This document shows positions 21,679 to 36,600 of a stretch of 64,000 bases of DNA, in pieces (within the stretch, counting starts at the first letter, position 1; each line of letters starts with the position of its first letter). Under the pieces are notes generated by a model, which saw only the letters and a list, made by a program, of their open reading frames with translations, searched no databases and was not told where the DNA came from. A program made the translations under genes and the position numbers. Origin of the DNA: Epinephelus fuscoguttatus (taxonomy: Eukaryota > Chordata > Actinopteri > Perciformes > Serranidae); contig NC_064758.1 of the NCBI RefSeq assembly GCF_011397635.1, forward strand, positions 20,395,013 through 20,459,012. The letters run 5' to 3'.

Positions 21679-24600
21679 GTCTACATTTATGCAACTAAAA
21701 CATTTATCTCTTGATGTCCGGATACGACAGTGAACTCTTGTCATGTGTTTTAAAGTCGCGACCCTTTAATGCCTGAAATACATGTAGTTACTCTTATAAC
21801 TGCTCTGCTAGCGAAGGTTAGCGTGCTCGCTAGTTAGCATGCTAGCTAGCTCCTGCAACGCTTCAAAAGTTGCCTGCTTGTGTTGACAAGTGGACTCGAA
21901 GGGCCAAGCTGACGTTTCTGTGCTTCTCCCACATGTTGCCAAAACTTGTGTGGCTTGCTTACCTAGTGGGCTAGCTATTTACCATGAGCAAATGTTCGTC
22001 CTTCCACCTGACTGTTGTCTGTGTCTCATTATGTGCAGTTAATGACATGATGTGGAAAGGTCACTGTAAGCCAGACAAGCCTGCTGGATTGTACACGGCT
22101 CATGCTAACACTGTGTTGGGTGAAGTTGCAGACAGGCATTGATTATTCTGAGAAAACACGTGTTTAACAAAGTTGTAGCTCATGCATCCACCCAGGCACA
22201 GCTCTGTACTTTGCTTATACACTTACTGTGCTATTAATCCAGCAAACACACCATATGTAATGCAGAATTTAATGTGCAAAGTTCAGAACTGAATCAAGGT
22301 AGATTTGATATTAACTAAACCCAGAGACTGATAAACCAGGAAAGTAAAGTAAATAAGGAGCTCAACTTATGATTGTCATGCATGCCAACATTTGCACAAC
22401 CTTTACTTACATGCTGATTCATTAATCAACTGGTGCATGACCACAGATATCTATCTAAAAATACCCAGATCCTATGCGCATGTATGGAGGCCATGACTTG
22501 CTACGTCCTTTTGCTGCTCTGCATTAAATAGGCAGAAGGTTCAAGAAATGCAATGCCAGTGGCTGATTTTACTGTATTAATCTGTTTGCACTAGATTTTA
22601 GGTGCTTTCAGCCAATTATCTAGCAATTAGTAATGACAGTAAATGACAGATGTAGTTTTCCTCTACTCTCCTGCCAGAAAGACTTGTGGCTCGAAGCTGT
22701 CAAACATATGACATTAAAGATGTTTATGTTTGACACTTTTTTAGTTTGTCTTTGTTAATTTCATCACCAGTAATCTGTCATTGCTATGCACTGGTGGAAC
22801 AGTCACTAAGATCTTTTATTTAAACAAGAGTACCACCAACACCATGGTGTAGAAATACTTTGTTACAAGTAAAAGTTCTGCATTCAAAACTTTTACTGAC
22901 CTAAAATGAGAAAAGTCTAAGCATCAAAATATACTAAATATACTACACATACTATATATATACTATATAGTGCTCAGTATGCAGAATGGCCGATTTTAAG
23001 AACTGTATATGTCATATTATTATTAAAGTTATTGATGCAGCAATGTGTCAATCACTTTACTGTTGCAGCTGGTAATGTCAGGACTAATTTAAAGCACTTT
23101 ATACACTGTTAGGTTGCTTATGAATTTTATGCCAGGACTGATCAAATCTTAGCTTTCACCAGTGATAGTGCATCGTAATTTATTTGTTGATTTATATTTT
23201 GTTTTTTTTAATCTGAAACTGTAAAGTAACAAGGTCTATTTTAGCAGTCGCAGTGGTTTCACGGTTGCTTTAATCATGTTTAGTGTAAAACTTTTACCAC
23301 ATACCTTTTTTGGTCATTAGTTAAGCCCTTTTTTTTTTTTTTTTTTTAAATTTTATTTCTTAATTATATTTTGTTATATTAATCTGAATCTGTAAAGTAA
23401 CCACTAACTGAAGGTATTAAATATATGTAGTGGAATAAAAAGTACAATATTACTGAATAGAGGTATAAAGTAGCAGAAAATAATAATTAAAGTGCAAGTA
23501 CATCAAGGTTTTATTAAAGTACAGTGCTTGATAGGGCTGCACGATATGAGGAACATATGCAATATGCACTTAAATTGTTAAATATCGCAATAATGATACT
23601 ACTTGTGATAAATGGATATTAAAGTGTACAGTACTCAGTTCTGCCATACTGCTACTTTCAGTACACTGCTAACATACAGTGAATTTATTGCTGATAAAAA
23701 AAGGAAAGGAAATTATTACCATTATTTTTATATTAAATCAATTGAACATTGAACCGAACACAAAAAGAAATTATTATAAAAGTCGATAGCGGCATTTTAA
23801 AGTGCAGTTTTTTACTGATACTCTTTCAACCTAATCAGTTATCCCTTACTGCAATATTGCATTCTTTCATGATGTGTTTATTGGGCAAGTTGACATTATA
23901 ATGATGATTTAAAAAAAAAACCTCAATATATTCTGCAGCCCTTGTACATGAGTAAATGTTCTTAGTTACTTTCCACCACTGCTGTCTTTTAAACGTTGCT
24001 TTATTAAACCACCATATCCGCTCTCCTCCAGTAGATGGCACTCTAATACAAGTGTTTGTTTCTCTTCTCAGCCTGGCCTTCCACCTGGAGATGTTGCGGC
24101 AGCAGCTCCCCCCAGAGAAACACTGGTAAGGGCTCACTATTTAATACAAATTACTTGACTGATAAGACAATATGGACTATAATAACAAAATAATTTAAGT
24201 GTGCTTATTTGATCTAAGTGCATATTAGCGGCAGGTTAGATGAAATAACAGCCACATTTAATTTAATCTCATTTAATAAAGAACAGTGTTTAATTTATTA
24301 CACGCTAATTTTCAAATATTGATAAATGCTGCATGCCATGATCTCAGCCATGAACTATTAATGCCACAGAGTATGTAGGTTTGTGCTTAAGCAGCTGACT
24401 TCACTGGTCAGATTGGTCTGATAGTGTGCTAACCAGTGAAATCAGCTGCTGTCCTGTTTGGAGAGAATGAAAGTCAGCACACTCCTGGCAGCTGATGGCA
24501 CGTAGTTGAGGAACAGTGAGTTTGTTTTTTATGATCTAGTGACTTAAAGAAGTTTGTTTTCATCTTTTCATCAACAAACTACTTTTCCTTGGCTAATCAG

Positions 24601-27600
24601 ATGATATTACACATTCCCCAGTGAGATCAAGTGTTGAAGGCTTCCAATTAGCAGCCAGTCACTTTAGCAACACACTGATGTCCCCAAGCCCATAATGAGA
24701 GTGTACTTCATGTTCCGTGTCTTTAGAGACTAAAAAGCATGTAGGAAAACTCTATTTTAGCAGTCGCAGTGGTTTCACGGTTGCTTTAATCATGTTTAGT
24801 GTAAAACTTTTACCACATACCTTTGTGGTCCTTAGTGAAGCCCATTTTTTTCAGTGTTGGTGATGGCCCAGGATTGGGTCCAGGATGTTTGAATTAGCTT
24901 GTTACTAGTCAGTGGTTACAAGTAGGGAAAAAAATACTGTTTAAACAAACTTTGTTTTAGTGAAAGGAAAGTTTCCGTAGTCATTCTTGAAGATGCAGTC
25001 TGTTTTAAATAATATTTAACGTGCTTCCTTGTTGTATTGTATGTAGTATTATAATTATAAGAAACATTATAAATGAATATGGTTTTATTCCCCCTTAAAC
25101 TCTGGAGTCTCCAGAGTCCTCATAAGTTGTCCAAGTTGTGAATACACGAAAAGCCAGTAACATTTAATGACAATAAACATCAGTTGTTTTTCAATAATGT
25201 GTGAAGGGAAGTGTTCATTAGACATCACCCGGGCGGCTCAAGTGATGACAACGATTATAGCCAGGACTGCCTCGTTGCTAAGTGGGATGGAATACATCCC
25301 AGGTACATTCACTGTCCTTGTATGGACACAGCATCCAGGTTATAGGAGTGCTGTATTGTTCAGCCTACATGTCTCAATGTCATTCACCACCATTCACTCT
25401 TCATCCTCCCCCCATCATCCCTTCATGCCAAGGCTAATTTAATCCTGGGGTTATTGATTGTGGGAGCATTCTCCCAGGCTTTCTTTCAATTTACTTCAAT
25501 TTCATCATCCCAGTGCGCTTCAAGACTGCCTCCTCAAAAAGGGAAGAAATTCTTGTTATGAGGGTCCTGATTCGAGACTGGTTGACAAGTCTCCCCGCAC
25601 CACCACCACCACCACCCTCACTTCCAGCCCCTTTTCTCCTTTCTCTTTTTGATGAGCTGCTCTTTCCCAGTTAAGTGGATTATTACAGTAGGGATAATTC
25701 TTGTCACATGGCATTATTTGGATGAGGTGAATAATTGAAATTTATGTCTGAAAGGATTTTATCTGGATGAGAGGAAAGGGAGTGCTGGCAGGGTTGGGAG
25801 GGCAGAGAGAGAGAAAGGGGGAGAGAGAGAGAGGGAGAGAGAGAGCGAGAGAGAGCGCGCACACGTTTGTATAACATTTATGTGCACATGTGCATGTCAG
25901 ACAAGCCAGTGTGTCAGGCTGGGGACACCAGTCATGTTAACAGGTTCTGACTCACCTCGCCCAGATCAGCAGGCCCTGGCACACTGCATGGCGTGGGCTC
26001 TCCTCTGTGGCAAAAGGGCCCAGCTCAGGGGCCGGTGCCACAGCCTTTGCCACCATCCAGGCCAGAGGGGGAGGCCTGGACCTGTAGTGAGGGAGAGAGA
26101 AAAAAAAAGGGTGGGAGAGACTGTTTGAGTGTGCGTTCCATGGTTGACTGGTATACCAGTCGCTGCCAGCCGCTGCTGCCGTTGCCTCCGGCGCTGCTCT
26201 TTGCTCGCTCTCACCCCGACTTGCTTCGTCTCTGTCTGTAACCCCCACCCTCCTCCACCTTCCACTCCTCGCTGCCATGGCCATTACCCCTGCCAGTCTT
26301 TTCCCGGTGTCTCCCTATAGTCTTTGAGCTCTCTCCCTGCAGTGACACCCAGTGCTCACCCCTCGTCTACTCCGATCAGTCAGTCCTCATTGCCATCAAA
26401 TCCACCCAAATGCATCACAACAATAATTATTGTTTGATCACATGATAAGAAAACAGGGTCAGTTCTGAAACCAGGAAGTACGTCACCACAATATCCAGTA
26501 GCGTGTGAGTATATTGTTATATGAGACTAAATATTGTGTGGGATTTAATTTAAATGTTCCTCATTGTAAAAGCTGGATTATAGTCATTATAGTTGCTTTA
26601 AGTTATTATTTTTGTAACATATTTGACTGCTCTGAGTGGTAAAAATTAACCTGCTTAGCCATCAAGTGCACGTTAATTTTTTTTTTCTCAAAAACTGTAG
26701 TTTAGATTTTTAAAAAGAATTAAAAATATGAAAAAAGATTCACAGCCACAGTATTTTGTCTTATTTGATATGGAGATCAGGGCTTTAACAAAAAATATTG
26801 ATTAATCTGCTGATTATTGTCTTGATTGTTCTTTTGTGTCTAAAATTTCAGAAAATATTTAAAAAACACTCTTCATAAGTTACTAGGTGACATCTTCAAA
26901 TTCCCTGCATCAGTCCAAAAACAAAGATTTTTGTTTTATCGTCATATATGACAATGGAAAAGCAGCAAAGCATCAGACCACAGTCAGTTTTTTGAGGATT
27001 TTGATTGTGAACATCGATCACAAAAAACGTAACTTTTTTTTTTTTTTGCTGCTGTGTGTGAATATATAAGTTATGTGGATGTGCAGCTGATCTACAGAAC
27101 AGTCAACCCCTCACTAAATAAGATTCAAATTCTTTTGGGGGTATCACTGTCAGAATTCGGCCTGTCGTTTACTCTCCACATACTGAAAATCACAGGCCCT
27201 GAATTAAAGGGTGTGTGTGTGGATGCAAGCATGTGGTCTATGTGTTGCAGGAGGTGCATTTGTGCCATTTACACCCCTCTGTGCATGCATATGGGCATAC
27301 GTAGTGTTAACTGGGTGTGCGTATGTATTTAGGTTTGGGGGTTTTAGTGCAGCAGAGGGAGGGTGGTAATGGGAGGGGGAAAAGAATTGTGAGAAGAACA
27401 TCCCCGGTCTCACAGCAACTTCAAAAGCTCCCCTTCCCCAGGATATTAAGCGACTGTGATGAAAAATTTAGCAAGCGTTAAATAAGCCGCTTTGAAGTGA
27501 TCTGTTTTGGCTCAGCAGTCTCCAAATTTCCGTAGCCCCTCTGCAATAGCCATCACACTATAGAGGGAGAAAAAGGGAACAGTGTGTTAAGTGCAGAAGT

Positions 27601-30600
27601 TGTGGGGGACCTGGCAGGTTGGCAGAGGACGTGCCAACAGTAATCGGTCCAGCCAGCGACATGAAGGCACTGCCGCTGCTACCGTCCCCCTGTTGTCTTT
27701 TTCTGGCTCTTTTTCTCCTCGTTTCACCTCCCTCTCCCTGACTGCTCTTCTGCTGAGCCCCACGAGTCACAGGCAGACAGATGTTCCTCATATGTTAGCT
27801 CTGAAAAGAGTTTTTTTTTTTTTCTTTTTTTTTTGCTGCGCTTATGCGTGGGTGTAACACAAATGTAACACAGTGGTGATACCAGGAAGTCAGAGGTTAC
27901 TCTTGGGTCTTGACTCAGTTATTTTTTTTGTCCTTAATGACTTCCCTCGTGGAACATGTGTTTGTGGAAATATGTGTCCTATTAACACCAATCTAACCTC
28001 TGCGTGTGTCTTTTCTTCACTGGACTGTAGGACTATTATCCAAAAAAAAAAGCCTGAAAAAACCTGAAAATACAGTAAATTTTAAGTGATTTGAACCTTT
28101 TTACATTCCCACCAACCATAAAGCAAAAATAACAAGAAGTTAATCTCTTATTTGATCATTCATATTTCAATTCATTTCACATTCATCACTTTCAAAACCA
28201 TTATTTTAATTTTTGAGGACTCCAGGTTTCAACACGCCCCAAATTAATTATTGGGGCAGAATAAGAAATGGGAGCCAGTAATGAGTCTGGTATGGTAACT
28301 CCATTCTGTCAAGAAACTAGGCTACCATTTAGTTAGTCAAGGGAACCTTCTCTGAGATTTTCCTTTTTTCCTCTTTGCTCATTACTTTAATTGTAATTGT
28401 AATCCTTTATTGGAGCTGTCTGCAGTAAAGGAGAGTTATGGTCCGAGTGGGGGCGCGAGCCATAGAGATATTTCATGATTATTGGAGAAGACGGTCACTA
28501 GGTGGCAGCCACTAGTTCGGCCTCGCTGTAATTACTGGGTGGGAAGTGATGGCAAGAAACTGTATGTGTGCATGTGAGTGTGTGTGAAGAGGGATTTTTC
28601 AGATTCTAACACACTCCTTGAAAGAGGAAAGTCGAATAAAGCTGCCATCTCACAGTCAATAGAGTCAGTATCCCATCACATTGAGTGTAAACATGCTGCA
28701 CACTGTGCAGAGACACAGAACAAAGGCATGTGTGGAAGGCATCGGCCCTTATATTTGTATGTTTATTTCAAATAAGTTCACTTATTTTGTGCTGTACTCT
28801 ACTGTACGTAGAGTGATGTGGGATACAGGTGATGAGATGACATCAATTGTATTTTATTTCCCATGCACATAGGTTTACATGTGAAACGTCTGTACACCAC
28901 AGTTTGTTTCAGTGGTCGTGGTGAAGTTTTCTCTTTGAAAAGCATAAAAGCTCAGTTCTCTGTTTCTCAGCGCAACACTCATTGTGCATCATGCGCTGTT
29001 TGTTTCGGTGGTTAATGATACAGGAAGGGCCCTCCATTTTATTGTTGCTGTGTTGCACTTTTTCCCCTCCTCGCCCAACCCGGCAGCCAGCCTCCTTAGA
29101 GGACTCTGTATGAATTCTCACTGTCATGTCCAAGGACGAGTGGCGCAGGGTCAGCTAATTGCTTTTATGATTATGATTTCACGTCAGATTTATCGTGCAT
29201 GCTCGGAGCACATCTTCCAGGTCCTGCCGACGTTGCTGGCTCGGATGGGGAAAATGAGTTTACAGCTTCTGGCTGTGACTTCTTGTTTAAGTGCAGGTCA
29301 CACTTTTTGACTCATTAGAGTTGAACGCAGAGGGTGAATCACACAGGCTTTTCCTGTAAAAGCCTCTGTTTTCTATGTCAGTAAGTGTAGTTGTTTTTCT
29401 CATATTTGGCCACAAAAGAGCATTTCTTCACTTTGTCTTCAACATGTGCTGAAGTTTGGAGGTCATGATGAGCGCGGAATGACACAGACAAGGATTTTTG
29501 GTTTTTCTGTCTTTTGAACTTTTTACGAGCCATAAATCTCTCGTCTTCATTTCTGCTCGCAGATGAAATCATTACGCTTATTCCCCTCATAGTATGCCAG
29601 AGTTATCAGTTGCCTTCTTTTTGATGTTGGTGACTTTTTTTTCCTCTGATGGTTCCCTCCCACCTCTTTGAAAATGATGAGCACAGATGAGTCCAGCCCA
29701 TTTTGTAGATTTTATTTATTTTGTGGTTTCTGCCTCATGTGCTGAGCCGGACTAGATCTGGATTGTCAGCCTCCGACAATAGCGCCTTTGTCTTCGGATT
29801 TTGATGAGAGCGCTGAAAATCCTTTAATTCACTGTAAAGTTCATAGTAAATGAAGAAGAAGCTGTTGTCAGTGTGTGTCAATAATACGCATATTTTATGT
29901 AGATAGAGCCTCATGTCGTGGCCCGTGGCTCGTGATTTGTTGCAGTAATTTGACCTCGCTCTGACCTTCCTGGCTCGGCCACAGTGTGACTAGTGACAGA
30001 TGCAGCCTGGGAATATGGTTTGGATAGTTTTCCAATGCTCTGAGGAATGTTAAAGCTAGTTTTACCCAAAGTTCATTCTGGAGACACATGTAAAGTCTGT
30101 GATTAAGCCGAATTCAATAAACTTTAATGAATACTTAGGGCTTTATTTGTAGGGTTTTCGTCTCAGCAAGTATATTAATGTAAACAGCATGGTAACAGAG
30201 CTGTAATTTCCTATTCTCCCACAATTTAGTGAACTGTCATAATATGTTTACTTAAGAAATGATAGAAATACGACACCAGTTTAATTACAGCGTAGTCATT
30301 TTGCCTCAATATACTTGGGAAAGTGGCCTTATTGAGCCGAGCTTCCTTTATACTCTCTATTCTGCTTTGTAATTACTTCAGCTTGATTTATTGTCTTTTC
30401 TTTGTGTTTATGGTTGTAAACTGCTCGAGTGAGTAACTTGGTCTGAGAGTGGCTTGTCTCCTCGCAGCGAGGCTGGAAATCTCCCGATGAATCTGAGATG
30501 TCTCCGCTGTCAAGACTGCTCACATCGCTCTCAGCCTCCAATGTCACTTTCAAGGCATAATTACACAAGTTGTGTTGATTAGTATGAGAAGCAATTACGC

Positions 30601-33600
30601 TGGCTTTCCGCCGCAAATGGAGAATGTGATGGCTCTTGATTGACAGGAAGCATCCTGGCTTTAATAAGTAAATGACTATGGTAATTCAGGTACTGAGACC
30701 CTTTGATTTGTCAGCATCTTTCTAATTTTTGTGATGTCCTCTGATTTTAATGAACATGAATTTGATTGAATCCCCCCTTCATTTCCCCCTGTCCCCTGCA
30801 CCCGTCTGTCTGTCTCTCGCCTCTCTGACCAGCAAGTGCTCTCACGAGGGAGCCATATGCTTACGCTTCCAGAGCCATCCTAAACAATCCTTTTGCCGCT
30901 GCCGAATTATTTCTCTGTGAATGAATCCAGTGTGTGTTAAAAATAAAACAAGGAATAAATGAACAACAGGCAATTTCGCCACACTGTTCAAAATGCTTTT
31001 TAGCACATCACGCTTTCACAAGTGTGGAAATCAGAGGAAAAATTATTTGTAATTGACACTTTGGGGAACATTTTTTTCTCTTTTTATCTGGCTTCCCAGT
31101 AAGTTATTAGCTGTTAATTTGTCGGCAAGCTCCCCTACAGCGCCAGATATTTGTTCAAATACTGGGATCCCCTCAGTGCATTTGTAACTACACTTCTGAA
31201 AATGCTGCCCTATCCAATTATGTAATATAATACTGCCTTTTAGGCAAGTTTCTTTTAATTGAATAATATTAGTTCTAGCTCAGCGTAAGCTATTGGAACA
31301 GCAACACTCAAAAGAGCTCCTCATTCTGTATAAAATGCACAGCAGTCTGCTGCACAATGTCGTCTGCAGGTTACTCATTTTATAGATACACCAATCTTAA
31401 AGATGTAAAGCTTCAACACAAAGATCTGTGTTTTTTAGATTTTTTGAACTGAAGCCAAACATTTAAATAATGCTGAAATTTGATTGGCCCAGTCCTCAGT
31501 CTCATATTTCTTTCTTTGTTAACCACAGTTGGCCTAATCAAGTAATTCCCTGTTTGTCTTAGTAACCCCCTATAGAGTCATACATGCATAAATATAATAA
31601 AATAATTTGCTCTTGCACTCCCTAGCCCAGCTGTAATTTATATGGATTGAATGAGTGCTGCATTGTGGAAAAGCACGAGTGGACCAAATGCTCGTTTGTC
31701 ACCTCTAATAAATGTTGGAATGTAAATTATGAAGTTATGCTTCAGATGTAAATGCACTTTATTCCAGTCCTTTAATGTAAACAGCCCACTCCAATACATT
31801 AAGGGGGGCGGGGGAGGGCAGGGGGAGATTTGACTTGGAATTTTGACTGTTTTCACAATCAATAATAAACACAAAAGAGCCTAGATGGGGAACGTTAAAA
31901 CATATCTGAAGTCTGGTTCATAAATTATTGCATGAAAGCAGGCTTGTACACCAAAAATGTAAATACATTAATGTTATTAATAATGTAGTGACTAATAGTT
32001 CTATCAAGACTGTAATAGCAGTTTAATGGAATATGACAGCAAGAATGTATTACACTTCTTACATTTAGACGGGACCTCACATGACATTTATCAGGGATTT
32101 CTGAAACAATTTTTTTGATTATTTTGTTAAGTTAATTGCTTCTTTTCCCCCCCAACGTCTTCTCTGGGTGAGGGGCAAAAACGGGTAATGGATATTAATT
32201 AATATGTGTCAGTTTTCTGGGTTTGATTAAAAATAATGAAAGCAAAATGCTAATGGGATTTCAGAGTTTCTGTGTGTGTGGCGCCCTGAGATTGTGGCTT
32301 TATCTGGGGAATCTGGAAAAAAGAGATAGTGGGCTACTCTCCAGGCTAAAATGAAAGTGACAGAATACAGAAACTGAGATAAATTATCTTAAAACCAGTA
32401 AAAAATAGAGCACTTAAGTGAAAATACTGCACTCTAATTAGCCTAACTTTAGATGTGTGATACAAGGGTGTGTTGACGGTAAACTGTGAAGTTTTCACTG
32501 CGTTTGAGTAAAAAGTTAAATCTGGCTCGCGATTCATCGCCTCTTCTCAGGATGACGCGATCCTCACCTGCAGACAAACAAGTTTTTGTTTTTTTTTATC
32601 TGAATGGAAAAAAAAAAAAAAGTGAATCATTTCTGACAAGTTGCTGTCTTGGCAAGTTGTTCTCAGGCTACTGTGATGTGTCTCTAATATATGGTTGTTT
32701 GCCAGAAAGAGGAACTATGAACTTGTTTTTCAGAGAGGTTATAAAGCCTGTATGTTTTTTTTCTAGTGGTTTTTGGCCTCTCATTAAAAATTAGACACCC
32801 CTCATGCTTCTTTAAAATTGAGCTTCACTTCACTTGGCAGTGATTATAGCAGGACGCCTAAGCCTTCATCCATAGTCCACTACAGTCAGCATGGAGAAAC
32901 CCTTGCCAAGACTTCTTTGTGTCTGTATGCAGTCTTCAGCAGAAAGAGGACTTTTAAAAGCTATCATTAAGGTGGGGCACAAGTGTAGACCAGCAGTGAA
33001 ACAGAGGCTGGCACAGTAAAAAAGCAACCATAGCCACTTGCACAACTGACAATTATCCAACACCTGGACTGGCTCCCCTCCCTGGCATGTGCGTCAAGAC
33101 TGTCGACTTCTTGTTAATGCAGTGATTAACAGGAAGATTGCATTTGTTTTCCTGTGCAGCTCTCCTGGCAGCGATACTTTGCTTTCTCTTTGATTAAAAT
33201 AGCAGATGGATGAATGCATTGAAGCTCTGTCATGAACTTCAGAAGAAAGGGTGAGAATGGGATGATAGAAACAGAATAAATAGAGGAAAGGCTGAGGCCT
33301 TTTTGTCGTTTTTATTTTGTGTTTACTGTGGAATTTGGGATTTTAAGGAAGGTTTTGGTGGCTGCAATCCTGTGGAAAGAGCAAACACTCTTTGGTTGTC
33401 CCCAAATATGAGTCAGTATCAGATTTTTGTATGCGTCCCCTTATTACTTCCTCTTCTTCCTTGTTATTTACTGTCACTGTGTGACTTGCCTCCTGTCTGT
33501 CCCACCTCACGTCTATTGGACTACGTCATAGTTGTCTCCCCTTCCACACTGTGTGGAAAGTAGTTTTAGGTATCATGGGGACGGGAAAAGGGGAAGTGAA

Positions 33601-36600
33601 GGGGCTTCGTCAAACAGCCTGTACTTTTGAAATGCAGAGAGTGGCATTGTCATGTGTTTTCTGTGTCAAGGTCGACAGAAAATGTCAGAACAGGTGCGCG
33701 TCTGCTGCTGAGCTGCTTGCCAACTCAGCCCCTTTGCTGTAACACGCCACCCCGCGTGACATTATAGTGGTTCACTGTGGGTTGTCTCCTCTCCTCTCTC
33801 TTTTGGAGGAGACTGGTAAAACATGTATTTTCTCCCGTCACCACGTGAGTTGATGCAGAGTTCAGACGGGTGTTGACGCCTAAACATTGACCACTGCTTC
33901 TGATTGTCACGTAGTCACAAAAAGTATGGGTGCTGTGCAGCAGTGACGTGCAACATTCCTTTCTGATTACTCCTTTTTTTCTGGTGTTTTGATCTGATTA
34001 AATCTTCCTATTTTAGCAGACATACTTTCAAAAGAGGGGGAACATGTTTTGACGTGCTTTTGTTTTGTTTAGATTAATTACAGGTTATGGCCTTTGTAGG
34101 CAGAAGACAGTACATTAAGTGCCTATTTAGAAAGAAACTCTGTAAGAGAGAGATCACTGAAAATACATCTGAAACAAAATCAGAGATCTAAAGAGAGAAC
34201 ATAAATGTAAAAACATTGTGTGACGTCCGTGATTTAAGACAGACGGATAGAGCTGTAGGAGGAGAAGGTGTGCTGATTTGTATCATTGTCACGTCACATA
34301 TAGTTATTCACAATCTGCATCAAGCAAACATGTTGCAAAACCTGAAAATTCTGTCTGAACTTCTCAGAAGAGGTGGATTACGTTAAGGTGCGGCATAAAG
34401 CAAATGTCACACAAGCTTTTGTCACTTTACGAGATTTTACAACCAATGAAATCTCCAGTGTGTAGCCTCAGTGGCTCAGAAAGGTTGAAATGAAGAATTA
34501 TTATCCGATCTGACGGGCTGTCGTGTTTGTATCCTCTCTGGCATCGGGTTAAATGAGAAGAAAGAGAACTGCTACTTCTGCGACCCTGATGAGTGTTGTT
34601 TTCTGACGCTGTCAGCACCGCACTCTTTTTATGCTTATCCTCCTCTGGAGGTTAGATTCTTACTGGCAGCTGGAAGCCTCCAGAAAAGGCAAATTAGCCA
34701 ACATTTTTCTTTGTCACTTACTGTGATCAGGAACAGACTCTGCCTGCTCTCTTTCTCCAAAACCAAATGGAGGCCTCATGCTCTAAGTTTCCTCCCTCAT
34801 TTGATGGTGATTTCACTCTGGCTTATCTGCCGCTGTAGATGTGTGGCCCATTGTCTTGGCAAGTGTGTCTAAATGTTTCTGACAGGTCTCAGTGAAAGAC
34901 AGGCCGCAAGGGTAAACTGCCAGGCTTTCCTCCCCCCTTTGACTCCACCCGTTCCACCCCTGACCAGTAGATGGCGATGTTAATCTTCTCTGGCTCCGCT
35001 CCTGCCTTCACGCGTCTCCCTTAACACCATCCTTCTCCTCTCCTTCTCTCTGTGGCACTCGCTGAGGAAAGTCGGGGTCTCACCCCGTGTGGAGGGTCAT
35101 GCCACCAATTCCTGGCCCCCTTTGAAGACCATGAAATTGCTGATCCAAGACGCACGATTAGTGCATTCAGCCTATTGACTGGAGACGGGTTGACGCACGA
35201 TTATAATGTCACTGGAATGTCACAATCTGCCTGGTTGTCTTTGCGAGCATACTCTCATCCGGTGGCACAGTGTACCCAAGAAGGAATAATTTGATCAATA
35301 AAAGGACACCTCTCTCTCTGTTGTCACTGGCCTCTCCATTCTAGTTTTATTAGTTAATTTGGCACGCTGAAAGGACTGCACACAAAACTGATGCCAACTC
35401 GCTGCATCTTCACCCCAGCTCCCTGCTTTATTTGCCTATTGCAGTGGTTCACTTGAAGTTGCTTTGCTGTGTGTGTATTACAGGATGTGTGTGTGCATGT
35501 GTCTTTGGGTGGGTGCTGCCTCAGTGAGAGGAGCAGTTTGGATCAACAGAGGAGGATAGGCTTGTCACTGTAAGTTGCTTGTGACGGAGGCGGCTCTCCT
35601 TCTGACACCACAACACAACTTCTGTGGTGTGTCGCTTGGACACAAGCTTCACGTTGTTTGCTGCTGGTGCCGCTTGCGTTTTGCCTCAATCAGCTAATTG
35701 AATGTGAAAGGCTGGCGGGCCTTGATGATATGAAGGACAACACACAGAGCAGTGGCAGTTTTAAGAAAAGCCTTTGTGTTCGTCTGTGTGACTGTAGCCG
35801 GTTGCTTCTCTCAATTCTGCTCACAAAAGAACTTTCCGCTAACTCATGGGGATCAGTTTATTGTGGCTAAAAACTTGTATTTCAAAATGTAAACAGTTTT
35901 TATTGACCAGTTTTTGTTCCTTTTTAAAGATATGTATATAATGATCTTGTAAGATAAAAATGGCTTGAGTGTGTAATTTGTCATTTTTATGAAATTCAAG
36001 TGAGCAAATGATGAGTGACCAAAGTTTGTTTGTGTATTTCATGTCTCGATTTTAAACAACACTTTAGATAACACGTGTATAATCCACTTTATAAGCATAT
36101 TTTCAGTCATTCTACTATGTTTGATGATGGGCATTACTCGTAACAAAAGTCACTTGACTTTCACTATTGTTTTTGTTCATTTTTAAAATGGTACACAATT
36201 ATTTTTGTTAAATAAAACAACCTAGATATGTCATTTTTATGCTCAGAAAATCAAAGTCAGCAAGCAACAGTTACCAAAGTTTATACACTGTTTCATTTTT
36301 TTTATTGCATTTTAAACATTTTTTCATTTCTCATTTCCAAGCCAAAGTATAACCACATTATTTAGCACATTCCCCCGATCTAAAGTTGCATCGTGAGCAC
36401 TCTTGTGTTAAGTAACGCTCATCCCCCTCACTGAAGAGCAGTGCTTGTCACAGAATGTCATCATTGACTGTAAAAGAAAAAAAGAAAAAGAAAAAGAAAA
36501 GCTTCGAATTACAGGAAAGAGGCACTGCATTAAAGAACAAAGGAGATCGATGGCAGTACATTAAATTTTATGCGAATGAAAAAAAAATCAACTAATTAAA

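Larger units (their letters stand above)
22845..23987 (+). mobile_element. Composite miniature-element region in PEX14 intron 1
   Basis: The outer segments (22850-23530 and 23943-23987) contain 'agaaatactttgttacaagt', 'atgtagtggaataaaaagta' and 'cttagttactttccaccact'. I recognise these as the two ends and body of a widespread teleost non-autonomous family. It is interrupted by another element at 23533-23942 and by a templated insert at 23231-23363. Confidence 0.55.
24126..28900. other. PEX14 intron 2, 5' part
   Basis: Contains the direct repeat unit B, a GA-rich microsatellite, a degraded hAT-type element and GC-rich stretches (25960-26400). The open frames in 25880-26320 overlap on both strands and have no recognisable domains, so I do not call them genes. 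Confidence 0.5.

Noticed and set aside
25880..26320. Overlapping open frames on both strands in a GC-rich segment
   Set aside because: They are low-complexity with Arg/Pro/Ala bias, no domain and no conserved splice pattern; the frames result from high GC.
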